64,000 nucleotides of DNA from Bradyrhizobium sp. U87765 SZCCT0048 (GTDB lineage: Bacteria > Pseudomonadota > Alphaproteobacteria > Rhizobiales > Xanthobacteraceae), in assembly GCF_018131225.1 (NCBI RefSeq), contig NZ_JAFCMM010000004.1, positions 558,001 through 622,000 of the forward strand, in the 5' to 3' direction. The translations under genes and the position numbers were made by a program. Positions 11,286-18,730 of the stretch are shown here, one piece after another (the first letter of the stretch is position 1; the number at the start of each line of letters is the position of its first letter). Below the pieces are notes generated by a model. The model did not search any database, had not been told where the DNA came from, and was given only the letters and a program-made list of their open reading frames with translations.

Positions 11286-11882
11286 ATGATGAAACTGTAC
11301 TTCTCGCCAAAGAGCCGCTCCTTCACCGCCCTGTGGCTGATGGAGGAGACCGGGCAGCCCTATGAGCGCGTGCTGACCGATATTTCGACCGGCGCGCAAA
11401 AGGCCCCCGCCTATCTCGCGATCAATCCGATGGGCAAGGTGCCCGGCCTGCAGGACGGCGACGCCGGCCTCGGCGAGGCGGCGGCGATCTGCGCCTATGT
11501 CGCCGAGCGCTATCCCGAAGCCAGGCTCGCCCCTCCGCTCGGCGACCCCCGCCGCGCGCGCTATCACTACTGGCTGTTCTTCGGACCGAGCTGCATCGAG
11601 CCGGCGATCATCCAGATCTTCACCAAGATCCAGGTGCCCGCCAGCACCGCGGGCTGGGGCGACGCGACGCAGGTGTTCGACGTCCTGGAGCAGGCCCTCG
11701 ACAAGGGCCCGTGGCTGCTGGGCGAGGATTTTTCCGCCGCCGACGTCGTCATCGGCTCCGGCCTCGACGTCGCGGTGCGACGTTTCAAGATGGTGCCGAC
11801 GCGGCCGGCATTCGATCGCTATCTCGATCTCTGCGCGGCACGGCCCGCGTTCCAGCGCGCGCAGCAGCTGTCGCTCGGCTGA
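11286..11882 (+). CDS. glutathione S-transferase family protein
   Basis: A 198-residue protein of the GST superfamily. The N-terminal thioredoxin-like half runs from MKLYFSPKSRSFTALWLMEE and includes the cis-proline loop NPMGKVPGLQ and the following EAAAICAYVAERYP helix, where family members bind the glutathione gamma-glutamyl group. The C-terminal half is all helical and contains the N-capping box motif DFSAADVVIGSGLD. The start at 11286 follows GGAAA. The substrate is unknown, and no operon partner is visible. Confidence 0.88.
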   Translation: MMKLYFSPKSRSFTALWLMEETGQPYERVLTDISTGAQKAPAYLAINPMGKVPGLQDGDAGLGEAAAICAYVAERYPEARLAPPLGDPRRARYHYWLFFGPSCIEPAIIQIFTKIQVPASTAGWGDATQVFDVLEQALDKGPWLLGEDFSAADVVIGSGLDVAVRRFKMVPTRPAFDRYLDLCAARPAFQRAQQLSLG

Positions 11883-11903
11883 GGCGCCGTCGCGAGAATC
11901 GCA

Positions 11904-11930
11904 GCCCGGATGAGCGCAGCGACATCCGGG
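11904..11930. repeat. short palindromic (REP-like) element
   Basis: An imperfect hairpin CCCGGATG ... CATCCGGG with a purine-rich loop, 22 bases after the GST-like gene. Elements of this form are scattered between genes in Bradyrhizobium-like genomes. Confidence 0.65.
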
Positions 11931-12055
11931 TTTCGCACGGGTTTCGCGGAGCATTGCGCGATGCGACGATCGCGGCCGGTGATCACCGGTGAGCCGTTTG
12001 CGCTGCCATCGACCGTGTCCCGGAGCAGCATGGCTTCAGACCGAGCCGCAATCCG

Positions 12056-12220
12056 TCATATTGAGGTGCGAGCGAAAGCGAGCCTCCAAGGATCAACGGC
12101 CCCGAGGCTGCTGCACTGGCCGTCGCCCTTCGAGGGCCATGCTCCATCACAAGTCGGGCTTGCCCGACTTGTGGCTCTTCAAGAGACGCCTCGGCTAAAG
12201 CCGGGGCTATAGCCACCTCA
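12056..12220. repeat. composite palindromic repeat block
   Basis: A mosaic of palindromes between the convergent GST-like gene and fabI. A unit around 12057-12096 (TTGAGGTGCGAGCG ... GAGCCTCCAAGG) resembles the RPE-type repeats of this family. A near-perfect 26-base hairpin CACAAGTCGGGC-TT-GCCCGACTTGTG sits at 12148-12173, and a CGGCTAAAGCCG hairpin lies near 12190-12201. No coding potential was seen in 11883-12276. It may act as a two-way transcription stop. Confidence 0.6.
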
Positions 12221-12276
12221 GGGGGAGGGATCACCTGGATCCCATTTCAAACCACGACGTTCTGGAGACGGCCGGC

Positions 12277-13080
12277 TTACGCCTCGTCGGCCTTCAGCGC
12301 GCTCGGCTTCGGCATCAGGATGCTGTTGTAGCCGGAATCGACGTAGTGGATCTCGCCGGTGACGCCGCCCGACAACTCCGACAGCAAGTAGAGCGCCGAG
12401 CCACCGAGCTCGTCGAGGGTGACGCCACGGCCGAGCGGCGAGTGCTTTTCCTGGAACGCAAACATCGCGCGCGATTCGCCGATGCCGGCGCCGGCGAGCG
12501 TGCGCACCGGCCCCGCCGAGATGGCGTTGACACGGATGTTCTGCGGCCCGAAGTCGGCGGCGAGGTATCGCACCGAGGCTTCCAGCGCCGCCTTGGTGAC
12601 GCCCATCACGTTGTAGTTCGGCATCGACCGCATCGAGGCGCCGTAGGTCAGCGTGATGATCGAGCCGCCATTCGGCATCATCTCGGCGGCGCGCTTGGTG
12701 AGCTCGGTAAAGGAGAAGCAGGAGATCACCATGGTGCGCGAGAAGTTCGCGCGCGTGGTGTCGACATAGCGGCCGCGCAGCTCGTTCTTGTCGGTGAAGC
12801 CGATGGCATGCACCAGGAAGTCGATGGTGCCCCACTTCTGCTTCAGCGTGTCGAACACCGCATCGACGCTGGCGATATCCTCGACATCGCACGGCAGCAC
12901 GGTCTCGACGCCCAGCGATTCGGCGAGCGGCTTGACGCGGCGAGCCAGCGCATCGCCCTGATAGGTGAAGGCGAGCTCTGCGCCGTGCGCCGACAGCGTG
13001 CGGGCGATGCCCCAGGCGATCGAGTGATCGTTGGCGACCCCGAGGATCAATCCGCGCTTGCCCTGCATCAAGCCTGCCAT
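12277..13080 (-). CDS. fabI: enoyl-[acyl-carrier-protein] reductase (NADH) FabI
   Basis: FabI performs the last step of each fatty-acid elongation cycle, reducing enoyl-ACP. The 267-residue short-chain dehydrogenase fold carries the FabI cofactor loop GVANDHSIAWGIA and the catalytic pair Tyr156 and Lys163 in NYNVMGVTK, with a second conserved tyrosine at 146, numbering as in E. coli FabI. The ATG at 13080 sits seven bases after GGAG; an in-frame GTG lies one codon upstream. It is downstream of fabB on the same strand with a 148-base gap. Confidence 0.95.
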   Translation of the reverse strand: MAGLMQGKRGLILGVANDHSIAWGIARTLSAHGAELAFTYQGDALARRVKPLAESLGVETVLPCDVEDIASVDAVFDTLKQKWGTIDFLVHAIGFTDKNELRGRYVDTTRANFSRTMVISCFSFTELTKRAAEMMPNGGSIITLTYGASMRSMPNYNVMGVTKAALEASVRYLAADFGPQNIRVNAISAGPVRTLAGAGIGESRAMFAFQEKHSPLGRGVTLDELGGSALYLLSELSGGVTGEIHYVDSGYNSILMPKPSALKADEA

Positions 13081-13228
13081 CACATCGCTCCGTCGTTATG
13101 AGATTGGATGATCGGCGCTACCCTTGCGCATCACCTGCAACAGACAGGTGACAGTGTGGCGCCATGACTGTGGAAGCGTGCGCGCTCCGCCGGACGCGGG
13201 GCGCATCGCAACGATCGTTCGGCCGGGC

Positions 13229-14452
13229 TCACGCCTCCAGCCGCTTGAACACCAGCGTCGCGTTGGTGCCGCCGAAACCGAACGAGTTCGACAGCACGGC
13301 GCCGATCCTGGCATTGTCGATGCGCTTGCGCACGATCGGCATGTCGGCGAACGCCGGGTCGAGCTCCTGGATGTTGGCGCTCTCGCAGATGAAGCCGTTG
13401 TTCATCATCAGCAGCGAATAGATCGCTTCCTGCACGCCGGTGGCGCCGAGCGAGTGGCCGGTCAGCGACTTGGTCGCGGCGATCGGCGGACACTTGTCGC
13501 CGGCGCCGAACACGTTGCGGATCGCGTTGATTTCGGGCGCATCGCCCGCCGGGGTCGAGGTCGCATGCGGATTGATGTAGTCGATCGGCACATTGACGGT
13601 CGACAGTGCCATGCGCATGCAGCGCTCCGCGCCCTCGCCCGACGGAGCGACCATGTCGTAGCCGTCGGACGTCGCGCCGTAGCCGACGATCTCCCCATAG
13701 ATCTTGGCGCCGCGCGCCCTGGCATGCTCGAGCTCTTCCAGCACCACGACGCCGGCGCCGCCGGCGATCACGAAGCCGTCGCGGTTGGCGTCATAGGCGC
13801 GCGAGGCAGTGGCCGGCGTCTCGTTGTACTTCGACGACATCGCGCCCATCGCGTCGAACAGCACCGACAGCGTCCAGTCGAGTTCTTCGCAGCCGCCGGC
13901 GAAGACGATGTCCTGCTTGCCGATCTGGATGGTCTCGTAGGCGTTGCCGATACAATGGTTCGACGTCGCGCAAGCCGAGGAGATCGAATAGTTGACGCCC
14001 TTGATCTTGAACCAGGTGGCGAGCGTCGCGGATGCCGTCGACGACATCGCTTTCGGCACGGCGAACGGACCGACGCGCTTTGGCCCCTTGGTGCGGGTGA
14101 TGTCGGCGGCCTCGACCACAGCGCGCGTCGACGGACCACCGGAGCCCATGATGATGCCGGTGCGGACGTTGGAGACTTCGTTGTCCTCGAGGCCGGCGTC
14201 GCGGATCGCCTGTTCCATCGCGACATGGTTCCACGCAGCGCCTTCGCCGAGGAAGCGCATCGCGCGACGGTCGACGACGTCGGCCGGATTGAGGGTCGGC
14301 GCGCCGTGCACCTGGCAGCGGAAGCCGAGTTCGGCATACTTGTCAGCGCGCGAGATGCCGGACCTGGCATCATGCAGGCTCGAAAGCACTTCCTGAGTGT
14401 TGTTACCGATGGACGAGACAATCCCCATCCCGGTCACCACAACGCGCCTCAT
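13229..14452 (-). CDS. fabB: 3-oxoacyl-[acyl-carrier-protein] synthase I
   Basis: A condensing enzyme that extends acyl chains with malonyl-ACP and, with FabA, is required for unsaturated fatty acids in organisms that use this route. The 407-residue thiolase fold has the Cys-His-His triad at Cys161 (SSACATSNH), His296 (NPHATSTPAGD) and His333 (LTGHSLGATG), plus the glycine-rich C-terminal NSFGFGGTNA. It follows fabA by 121 bases on the same strand, the conserved fabA-fabB pair. Confidence 0.96.
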   Translation of the reverse strand: MRRVVVTGMGIVSSIGNNTQEVLSSLHDARSGISRADKYAELGFRCQVHGAPTLNPADVVDRRAMRFLGEGAAWNHVAMEQAIRDAGLEDNEVSNVRTGIIMGSGGPSTRAVVEAADITRTKGPKRVGPFAVPKAMSSTASATLATWFKIKGVNYSISSACATSNHCIGNAYETIQIGKQDIVFAGGCEELDWTLSVLFDAMGAMSSKYNETPATASRAYDANRDGFVIAGGAGVVVLEELEHARARGAKIYGEIVGYGATSDGYDMVAPSGEGAERCMRMALSTVNVPIDYINPHATSTPAGDAPEINAIRNVFGAGDKCPPIAATKSLTGHSLGATGVQEAIYSLLMMNNGFICESANIQELDPAFADMPIVRKRIDNARIGAVLSNSFGFGGTNATLVFKRLEA

Positions 14453-14573
14453 GATGTAGCCTCACTTTGAAAGATATCGACGTTAGCCGACTTGAGATTA
14501 GATGTGCTGCGACGATTTTGCGACGACGAAGCCGCAAATCGCGGCTCACTGTCCGGCAGAGTCCTGACCAGCC

Positions 14574-15098
14574 TTACGGCTGCATCACGGCATCCTGCCG
14601 AAACAGCCCCACCTTCAGATCCTTGGCGCGGTAGATAATCTCGCCGTCACTCGAAAGCCAGCCGTCGGCAATGCCGAGCATCAGCTTGGCGCGCATCACG
14701 CGCTTGATGTCGATATTGTACACGACCTTCGTGACGTTCGGCAGAACCTGGCCGGAGAACTTGAGTTCGCCGATGCCGAGCGCGCGGCCACGCCCCTCGC
14801 CGCCGAGCCAGCCGAGATAGAAGCCGACCATCTGCCAGAGCGCATCGAGACCAAGGCAGCCCGGCATCACCGGGTCACCCTTGAAGTGGCAGCCGAAGAA
14901 CCAGAGATCCGACTTGACGTCGAGCTCGGCGCGGATGAGGCCCTTGCCATACTCGCCACCGTCGGCGCTGATCTCGGTGATGCGGTCGAACATCAGCATC
15001 GGCGGCAACGGCAGCTGCGCATTGCCGGGACCGAACATCTCGCCGCGACCGCACGCCAGCAGGTCCTCATATTCATAACTGCTGCGCCGATCGTGCAT
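14574..15098 (-). CDS. fabA: 3-hydroxydecanoyl-ACP dehydratase/isomerase FabA
   Basis: FabA dehydrates 3-hydroxydecanoyl-ACP and isomerises the trans-2 product to cis-3, the branch point to unsaturated fatty acids. The 174-residue hot-dog protein carries the active-site His71 (GCHFKGDPVMPG) and Asp85 (LGLDALWQ). It is the first gene of the fabA-fabB pair and is transcribed away from irr. This arrangement, fab genes beside irr, is characteristic of the Bradyrhizobium group. Confidence 0.97.
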   Translation of the reverse strand: MHDRRSSYEYEDLLACGRGEMFGPGNAQLPLPPMLMFDRITEISADGGEYGKGLIRAELDVKSDLWFFGCHFKGDPVMPGCLGLDALWQMVGFYLGWLGGEGRGRALGIGELKFSGQVLPNVTKVVYNIDIKRVMRAKLMLGIADGWLSSDGEIIYRAKDLKVGLFRQDAVMQP

Positions 15099-15413
15099 GC
15101 CGTGCTCGCCCCCTCAGGTTGCTGGATTCCGGATGGAATAATCCGTGCTGTCGGGCGCTCTCTATCATAGGGCTCAGGCGGGGCAAAGCCGCTGTGGATC
15201 AATCATATAGGGGCAATTTGCCCGGAGATCGCCACATGTTGCGCCGCACCCGGTTCCACGGTCGTGACCCTCACGGACCGTGCGGGGCGGCGTCCGGCCC
15301 CTGACGGTGCATGGCGGAGACAGTTGCGAGAAACTTGCATGTAGCTGCATCCTTTCCTATAATTGCACCGTCATAAAGACGGCGATCCGAACCGGGCAGA
15401 TTTAAGTAGTAAA
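15099..15413. other. fabA-irr divergent intergenic region
   Basis: 315 non-coding bases that must hold both divergent promoters. The irr promoter is at 15335-15363. A perfect 13-base palindrome GGGCAA-T-TTGCCC lies at 15211-15223, upstream of fabA, and could be an operator. No RNA gene was recognised. Confidence 0.5.
15335..15363 (+). promoter_or_regulatory. sigma-70-type promoter of irr
   Basis: TTGCAT at 15335-15340 and a perfect TATAAT at 15358-15363 are separated by exactly 17 bases, about 50 bases before the irr ATG. TGCAT occurs twice within the promoter (15336-15340 and 15346-15350), forming a dyad with the intervening GTAGC that a regulator could use. Confidence 0.75.
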
Positions 15414-15899
15414 ATGAGTGACTTGATCATCACCGACGATCAGAGCGACGCCGATATCCTCGGGGCGGTCCGCATGCCGACCCTGACGGGGTGCCCGTGG
15501 CACGACGTCAACGAGATGCTGCAGTCGGTGGGCCTGCGCCCGACCCGTCAGCGCATGGCGCTTGGGTGGCTGCTGTTCGGCAAGGGTGACCGTCACCTGA
15601 CCGCGGAAATGCTCTACGAGGAAGCGATCCAGGCCAAGGTGCCGGTGTCGCTCGCCACCGTCTACAACACGCTGAACCAGCTGACCGAGGCCGGCCTCCT
15701 GCGTCAGGTCAGCGTCGATGGCACCAAGACCTATTTCGATACCAACGTCAGCGACCATCACCATTTCTACCTCGAGGGCAACCACGAGCTGGTCGACATC
15801 GCCGATCCGCACCTCGTGCTGCAGAAGATGCCCGACGTGCCGGAAGGCTACGAGATCGCCCGCATCGACATGGTGGTGCGGCTGCGCAAGGTGCGCTGA
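15414..15899 (+). CDS. irr: iron response regulator Irr (Fur family)
   Basis: Irr is the Fur-family regulator that senses heme status and controls iron and heme genes in rhizobia and relatives. The 161-residue product has the N-terminal heme regulatory motif GCPWHD with Cys27-Pro28, the Fur winged helix (LRPTRQRMALGWLLF, then SLATVYNTLNQLTEAGLL), and the triple histidine HHH at 115-117, which in the studied Bradyrhizobium protein takes part in heme binding. Presence of the Cys-Pro motif implies the heme-triggered degradation known for the Bradyrhizobium type, whereas Rhizobium Irr lacks it. The ATG at 15414 lies about 50 bases after a good promoter. Confidence 0.97.
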   Translation: MSDLIITDDQSDADILGAVRMPTLTGCPWHDVNEMLQSVGLRPTRQRMALGWLLFGKGDRHLTAEMLYEEAIQAKVPVSLATVYNTLNQLTEAGLLRQVSVDGTKTYFDTNVSDHHHFYLEGNHELVDIADPHLVLQKMPDVPEGYEIARIDMVVRLRKVR

Positions 15900-15944
15900 G
15901 CGCCCGGCCGTTTGACCGCAATTGCTTCGCCGGGTCGACAACAG

Positions 15945-15983
15945 AAACGAAAAGGCCGCGCCCCGGGCGCGGCCTTTTCGTTT
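15945..15983. terminator. bidirectional terminator between irr and the SH3-like gene
   Basis: A 39-base perfect palindrome with 19-bp arms (AAACGAAAAGGCCGCGCCC) and a single central base, flanked by A/T on both sides, so it can stop transcription from irr and from the convergent minus-strand gene. Confidence 0.9.
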
Positions 15984-16003
15984 GGACACGGTGCCGGGCA
16001 GCG

Positions 16004-16531
16004 TCAGTCGATCTTCTCGTCGGCGTACACGCCCCACAGCCGCTGCTGCTCGATCCAGCCGTCGAAACCCGCGCCGGTGATGCGGCACCAGCCGCTGGTG
16101 CAGCGCTTGACGGACGCGATCACCCCGGCCTGCAGCTTCGCCGACACCGCGCTGGTCGGATCGGCGCGGTCGTAGAGCGGCGCCACATCGTCCTTCGACT
16201 TCAGCGTCACCACCGCGGTGCGCTTGCCCGACAGCAGGGAATGGTAGACCCAGCCCTCGGCGCCTTCGGAATCCCGCACCCGCCGCCAGTTCTCGAACTC
16301 CGCGGTGATCTCCACCGGCAGTCCAACGCGGGTGTAGACCCAGCTGACGTCATTGTCCTTGGTGGGACCGCCGCGAACATTGACGTGATCTGATTTCAGG
16401 CTGACGTAGCGTGGCATCGGCAGGCCGCTGACCGGCCCCATCACATCCTTGGCAGCGTGTCCCGCGGTGACCCCCACATGGCAGAACAAACCCGCCAGCA
16501 CCGCCACACCCCAATAGCACTTCAACGCCAT
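16004..16531 (-). CDS. secreted SH3-like domain protein
   Basis: A 175-residue protein with a signal peptide (hydrophobic GVAVLAGLFCHVGVTAG, cleavage likely after GHA) and two bacterial SH3-like segments: one from RYVSLKSDHVNVRGGPTKD to EGWVYHSLLSG and a second from AVVTLKSKDDVAPLYDR to GWIEQQRLWGVY. Such domains usually bind peptidoglycan peptides or metal in the periplasm. It converges on irr and shares its terminator. The exact function is unknown. Confidence 0.85.
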   Translation of the reverse strand: MALKCYWGVAVLAGLFCHVGVTAGHAAKDVMGPVSGLPMPRYVSLKSDHVNVRGGPTKDNDVSWVYTRVGLPVEITAEFENWRRVRDSEGAEGWVYHSLLSGKRTAVVTLKSKDDVAPLYDRADPTSAVSAKLQAGVIASVKRCTSGWCRITGAGFDGWIEQQRLWGVYADEKID

Positions 16532-17138
16532 TGCCCGTTCCTAGCATCCAATTCCGACATTCGCTCTCACTGACCAGCACTTCCGAAAGCGACTTTCGAA
16601 AGGACGCCAGCGCCCGCTTTTCGAAGTTCGCGGACCAGCGCGGCAACCCCTTCACGAACTTCGAAAAGCGAAGGGCACAGAAGTCTTTGAATCCAGTGCG
16701 GCTTTGGTTCGCGAGCGGTTTGGGTACCTCCCGCGGGCTGCTCTGAACCACCACACCGGCCGTGTCCGCCGCGCCGACACGCGCCTCGCGGGGAGGACGC
16801 CGGCCGTCCCGACAGGCCGCGGCCGCACCTGTCCGGGTTCCCGATGGGTTCTTGTGTTGGGCGGGCCTTCTGCTAGAGAGGACCCGATACGACCCTCACG
16901 ACAAGAGCCGGCGAGAGCTTGGTATCCGGTGCGGACTTGCAGTTTCGGACAGCCCGGTTAACGAGGTCTCAACAGGCCGGCGGGAGCGGTGGGAAACGCA
17001 ACAGCGCGACGCGACGTGTGACTTTGCTGCACTGACGAAGCTGCACGAATCCGACGCGCCGCTTATTCTGGTTCGGCCTGAACGCCCGCACCGCACATCG
17101 CGGCGCGGGGGCGGGCCCCAAGGCGCGGAAAGCACAGC
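16532..17138. other. long intergenic region with inverted repeats
   Basis: 607 bases between divergent genes without a convincing ORF; the frames open here lack family motifs and a good start. The left part carries nested palindromes: CTTTCGAAAG at 16593-16602 and a 16-bp perfect inverted repeat CGCTTTTCGAAGTTCG (16615-16630) with its complement at 16655-16670, loop 24 bases. These lie 60-140 bases upstream of the SH3-like gene. The right part, just before the dehydrogenase gene, is very GC-rich. Confidence 0.6.
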
Positions 17139-18140
17139 ATGACTGTCCGGAAGAAACCTCTCGTCGTCGTCACGCGCAAGCTGCCGGACAGCATCGAGAC
17201 GCGGATGCGCGAGCTGTTCGACACCCGCCTCAATCTCGACGACCAGCCGATGACCCAGGACCAGCTCGCCGAGGCGGTGCGCACGGCCGACATCCTGGTT
17301 CCGACCGTGTCCGACGAGGTCGACGAGAAGGTGCTCAACCAGCCCGACCGCAAGCTGAAGCTGATCGCCAATTTCGGCAACGGCGTCGACAACATCGATG
17401 TCACCGCCGCGCACAACCTCGGCATCACCGTGACCAACACGCCGAAGGTCCTGACCGAAGACACCGCCGACATGACCATGGCCCTGATCCTCGCGGTGCC
17501 GCGCCGCCTCGCCGAGGGCTCCACCATCCTGACCGACGGCAAGGACTGGGCGGGCTGGTCGCCGACCTGGATGCTCGGCCACCGCATCGGCGGCAAGCGG
17601 CTCGGCATCATCGGCATGGGCCGCATCGGCCAGGCGGTCGCCCGCCGCGCCCACGCCTTCGGCCTGCAGATCCACTATCACAACCGCCGCCCGGTCGCGC
17701 CGCAGATCGAGGAAGAGCTCGGCGCCACCTACTGGGAGAGCCTCGACCAGATGCTCGCCCGCATGGACATCATCTCGGTGAACTGTCCGCATACCCCGGC
17801 GACGTTCCACCTGCTGTCCGCGCGGCGGCTCAAGCTGGTCCGCAAGAACGCCTACATCGTCAACACCGCGCGCGGCGAGATCATCGACGAGGACACGCTG
17901 ACCAAGCTGATCGAAGCCGGCGACATCGCCGGCGCCGGCCTCGATGTGTTCGAGCACGAGCCGGCGGTCAGCCCCAAGCTGGTGCGGCTCGCCCGCGCCG
18001 GCAAGGTGGTGCTGCTGCCGCACATGGGCTCGGCCACCATCGAGGGCCGCGTCGAGATGGGCGAAAAGGTGATCATCAACATCCGCACCTTCCTCGACGG
18101 CCACAAGCCGCCGGACCGCGTGCTGCCGGGGATGCTGTAA
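17139..18140 (+). CDS. D-2-hydroxyacid dehydrogenase (glycerate/hydroxypyruvate type)
   Basis: A 333-residue NAD(P)-dependent enzyme of the D-isomer 2-hydroxyacid dehydrogenase family, likely interconverting glyoxylate/hydroxypyruvate and glycolate/glycerate. The Rossmann motif GIIGMGRIGQAVARRA and the catalytic Arg (NTARGEIID), Glu (DVFEHEP) and His (LPHMGSAT) are all present. FGNGVDNIDV is the usual N-terminal substrate-loop motif. The ATG directly follows a GC-rich leader. It resembles GyaR-type glycerate dehydrogenases, but the substrate is inferred. The HNH gene follows 13 bases later. Confidence 0.9.
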   Translation: MTVRKKPLVVVTRKLPDSIETRMRELFDTRLNLDDQPMTQDQLAEAVRTADILVPTVSDEVDEKVLNQPDRKLKLIANFGNGVDNIDVTAAHNLGITVTNTPKVLTEDTADMTMALILAVPRRLAEGSTILTDGKDWAGWSPTWMLGHRIGGKRLGIIGMGRIGQAVARRAHAFGLQIHYHNRRPVAPQIEEELGATYWESLDQMLARMDIISVNCPHTPATFHLLSARRLKLVRKNAYIVNTARGEIIDEDTLTKLIEAGDIAGAGLDVFEHEPAVSPKLVRLARAGKVVLLPHMGSATIEGRVEMGEKVIINIRTFLDGHKPPDRVLPGML

Positions 18141-18153
18141 CGAGAGGCCGAAC

Positions 18154-18564
18154 ATGGCGGATCAAGGACCGACTGGTGATCCGCCAATGCTGCAGCGAAA
18201 ACAGTGGACCGCTCGCCGCACGGCCGAGAGCGCCTGCAAGTTTCACTGCTGTGTCATCTGCGGCCTGGAAATCCCCACGTGTTTGACTGTCGCCCATCTT
18301 GACCAAAATGCCGGCAACAACTCTCCCGACAATCTCGCGTTCCTGTGCCAGACTCACCACTGGATGTACGACGCAGGTCTCTACCCCATCGAAGCGATCA
18401 AATTGCTGCGAAGTCACTGGCAACTGACTGAAGGTCGCCCTTCGCACAAGGCAAGAATGAAGGACGCAGGGTTCAAAGCGGCGCTCGCTCGAAAACGGAG
18501 CTCCAGCGCAAGGAAAGCCTGGACAACAAGGCGGCGATTGACGACCGATCTTCCGCAACCGTAG
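18154..18564 (+). CDS. small HNH-type nuclease-like protein
   Basis: The 136-residue product has a compact HNH-like core: a CxxC knuckle (CCVICG, about residues 32-37), the histidine in TVAHLDQNAG, the asparagines in GNNSPDNLAFLC, and a closing LCQTHHWMYDAG. The Arg/Lys-rich ends could bind nucleic acid. The usual HNH double histidine is partly altered (AHLD in place of DHIxP), so catalytic activity is uncertain. Base composition is visibly lower in GC than the neighbours, suggesting a separate origin. It starts 13 bases after the dehydrogenase and could be co-transcribed. Confidence 0.65.
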   Translation: MADQGPTGDPPMLQRKQWTARRTAESACKFHCCVICGLEIPTCLTVAHLDQNAGNNSPDNLAFLCQTHHWMYDAGLYPIEAIKLLRSHWQLTEGRPSHKARMKDAGFKAALARKRSSSARKAWTTRRRLTTDLPQP

Positions 18565-18730
18565 CTCGCAACAACAACCTGATCGAGAAGCTCGGACATC
18601 ATCCGGACGCGTCGCCCGTTCGGCCGACACCTCATCCCCTTTCTGCCCAGCATTTGGGGCGCCCTGCCGAATCTTTATGTCGTAAAATCCCATTGTCGCC
18701 GGGTTATGCTGCGAGACTTCGCAGCGACGC

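Noticed and set aside
16762..17142. 126-codon plus-strand frame before the 2-hydroxyacid dehydrogenase gene
   Set aside because: No recognisable domain, no good ribosome-binding site and biased composition. It ends inside the start of the dehydrogenase gene.
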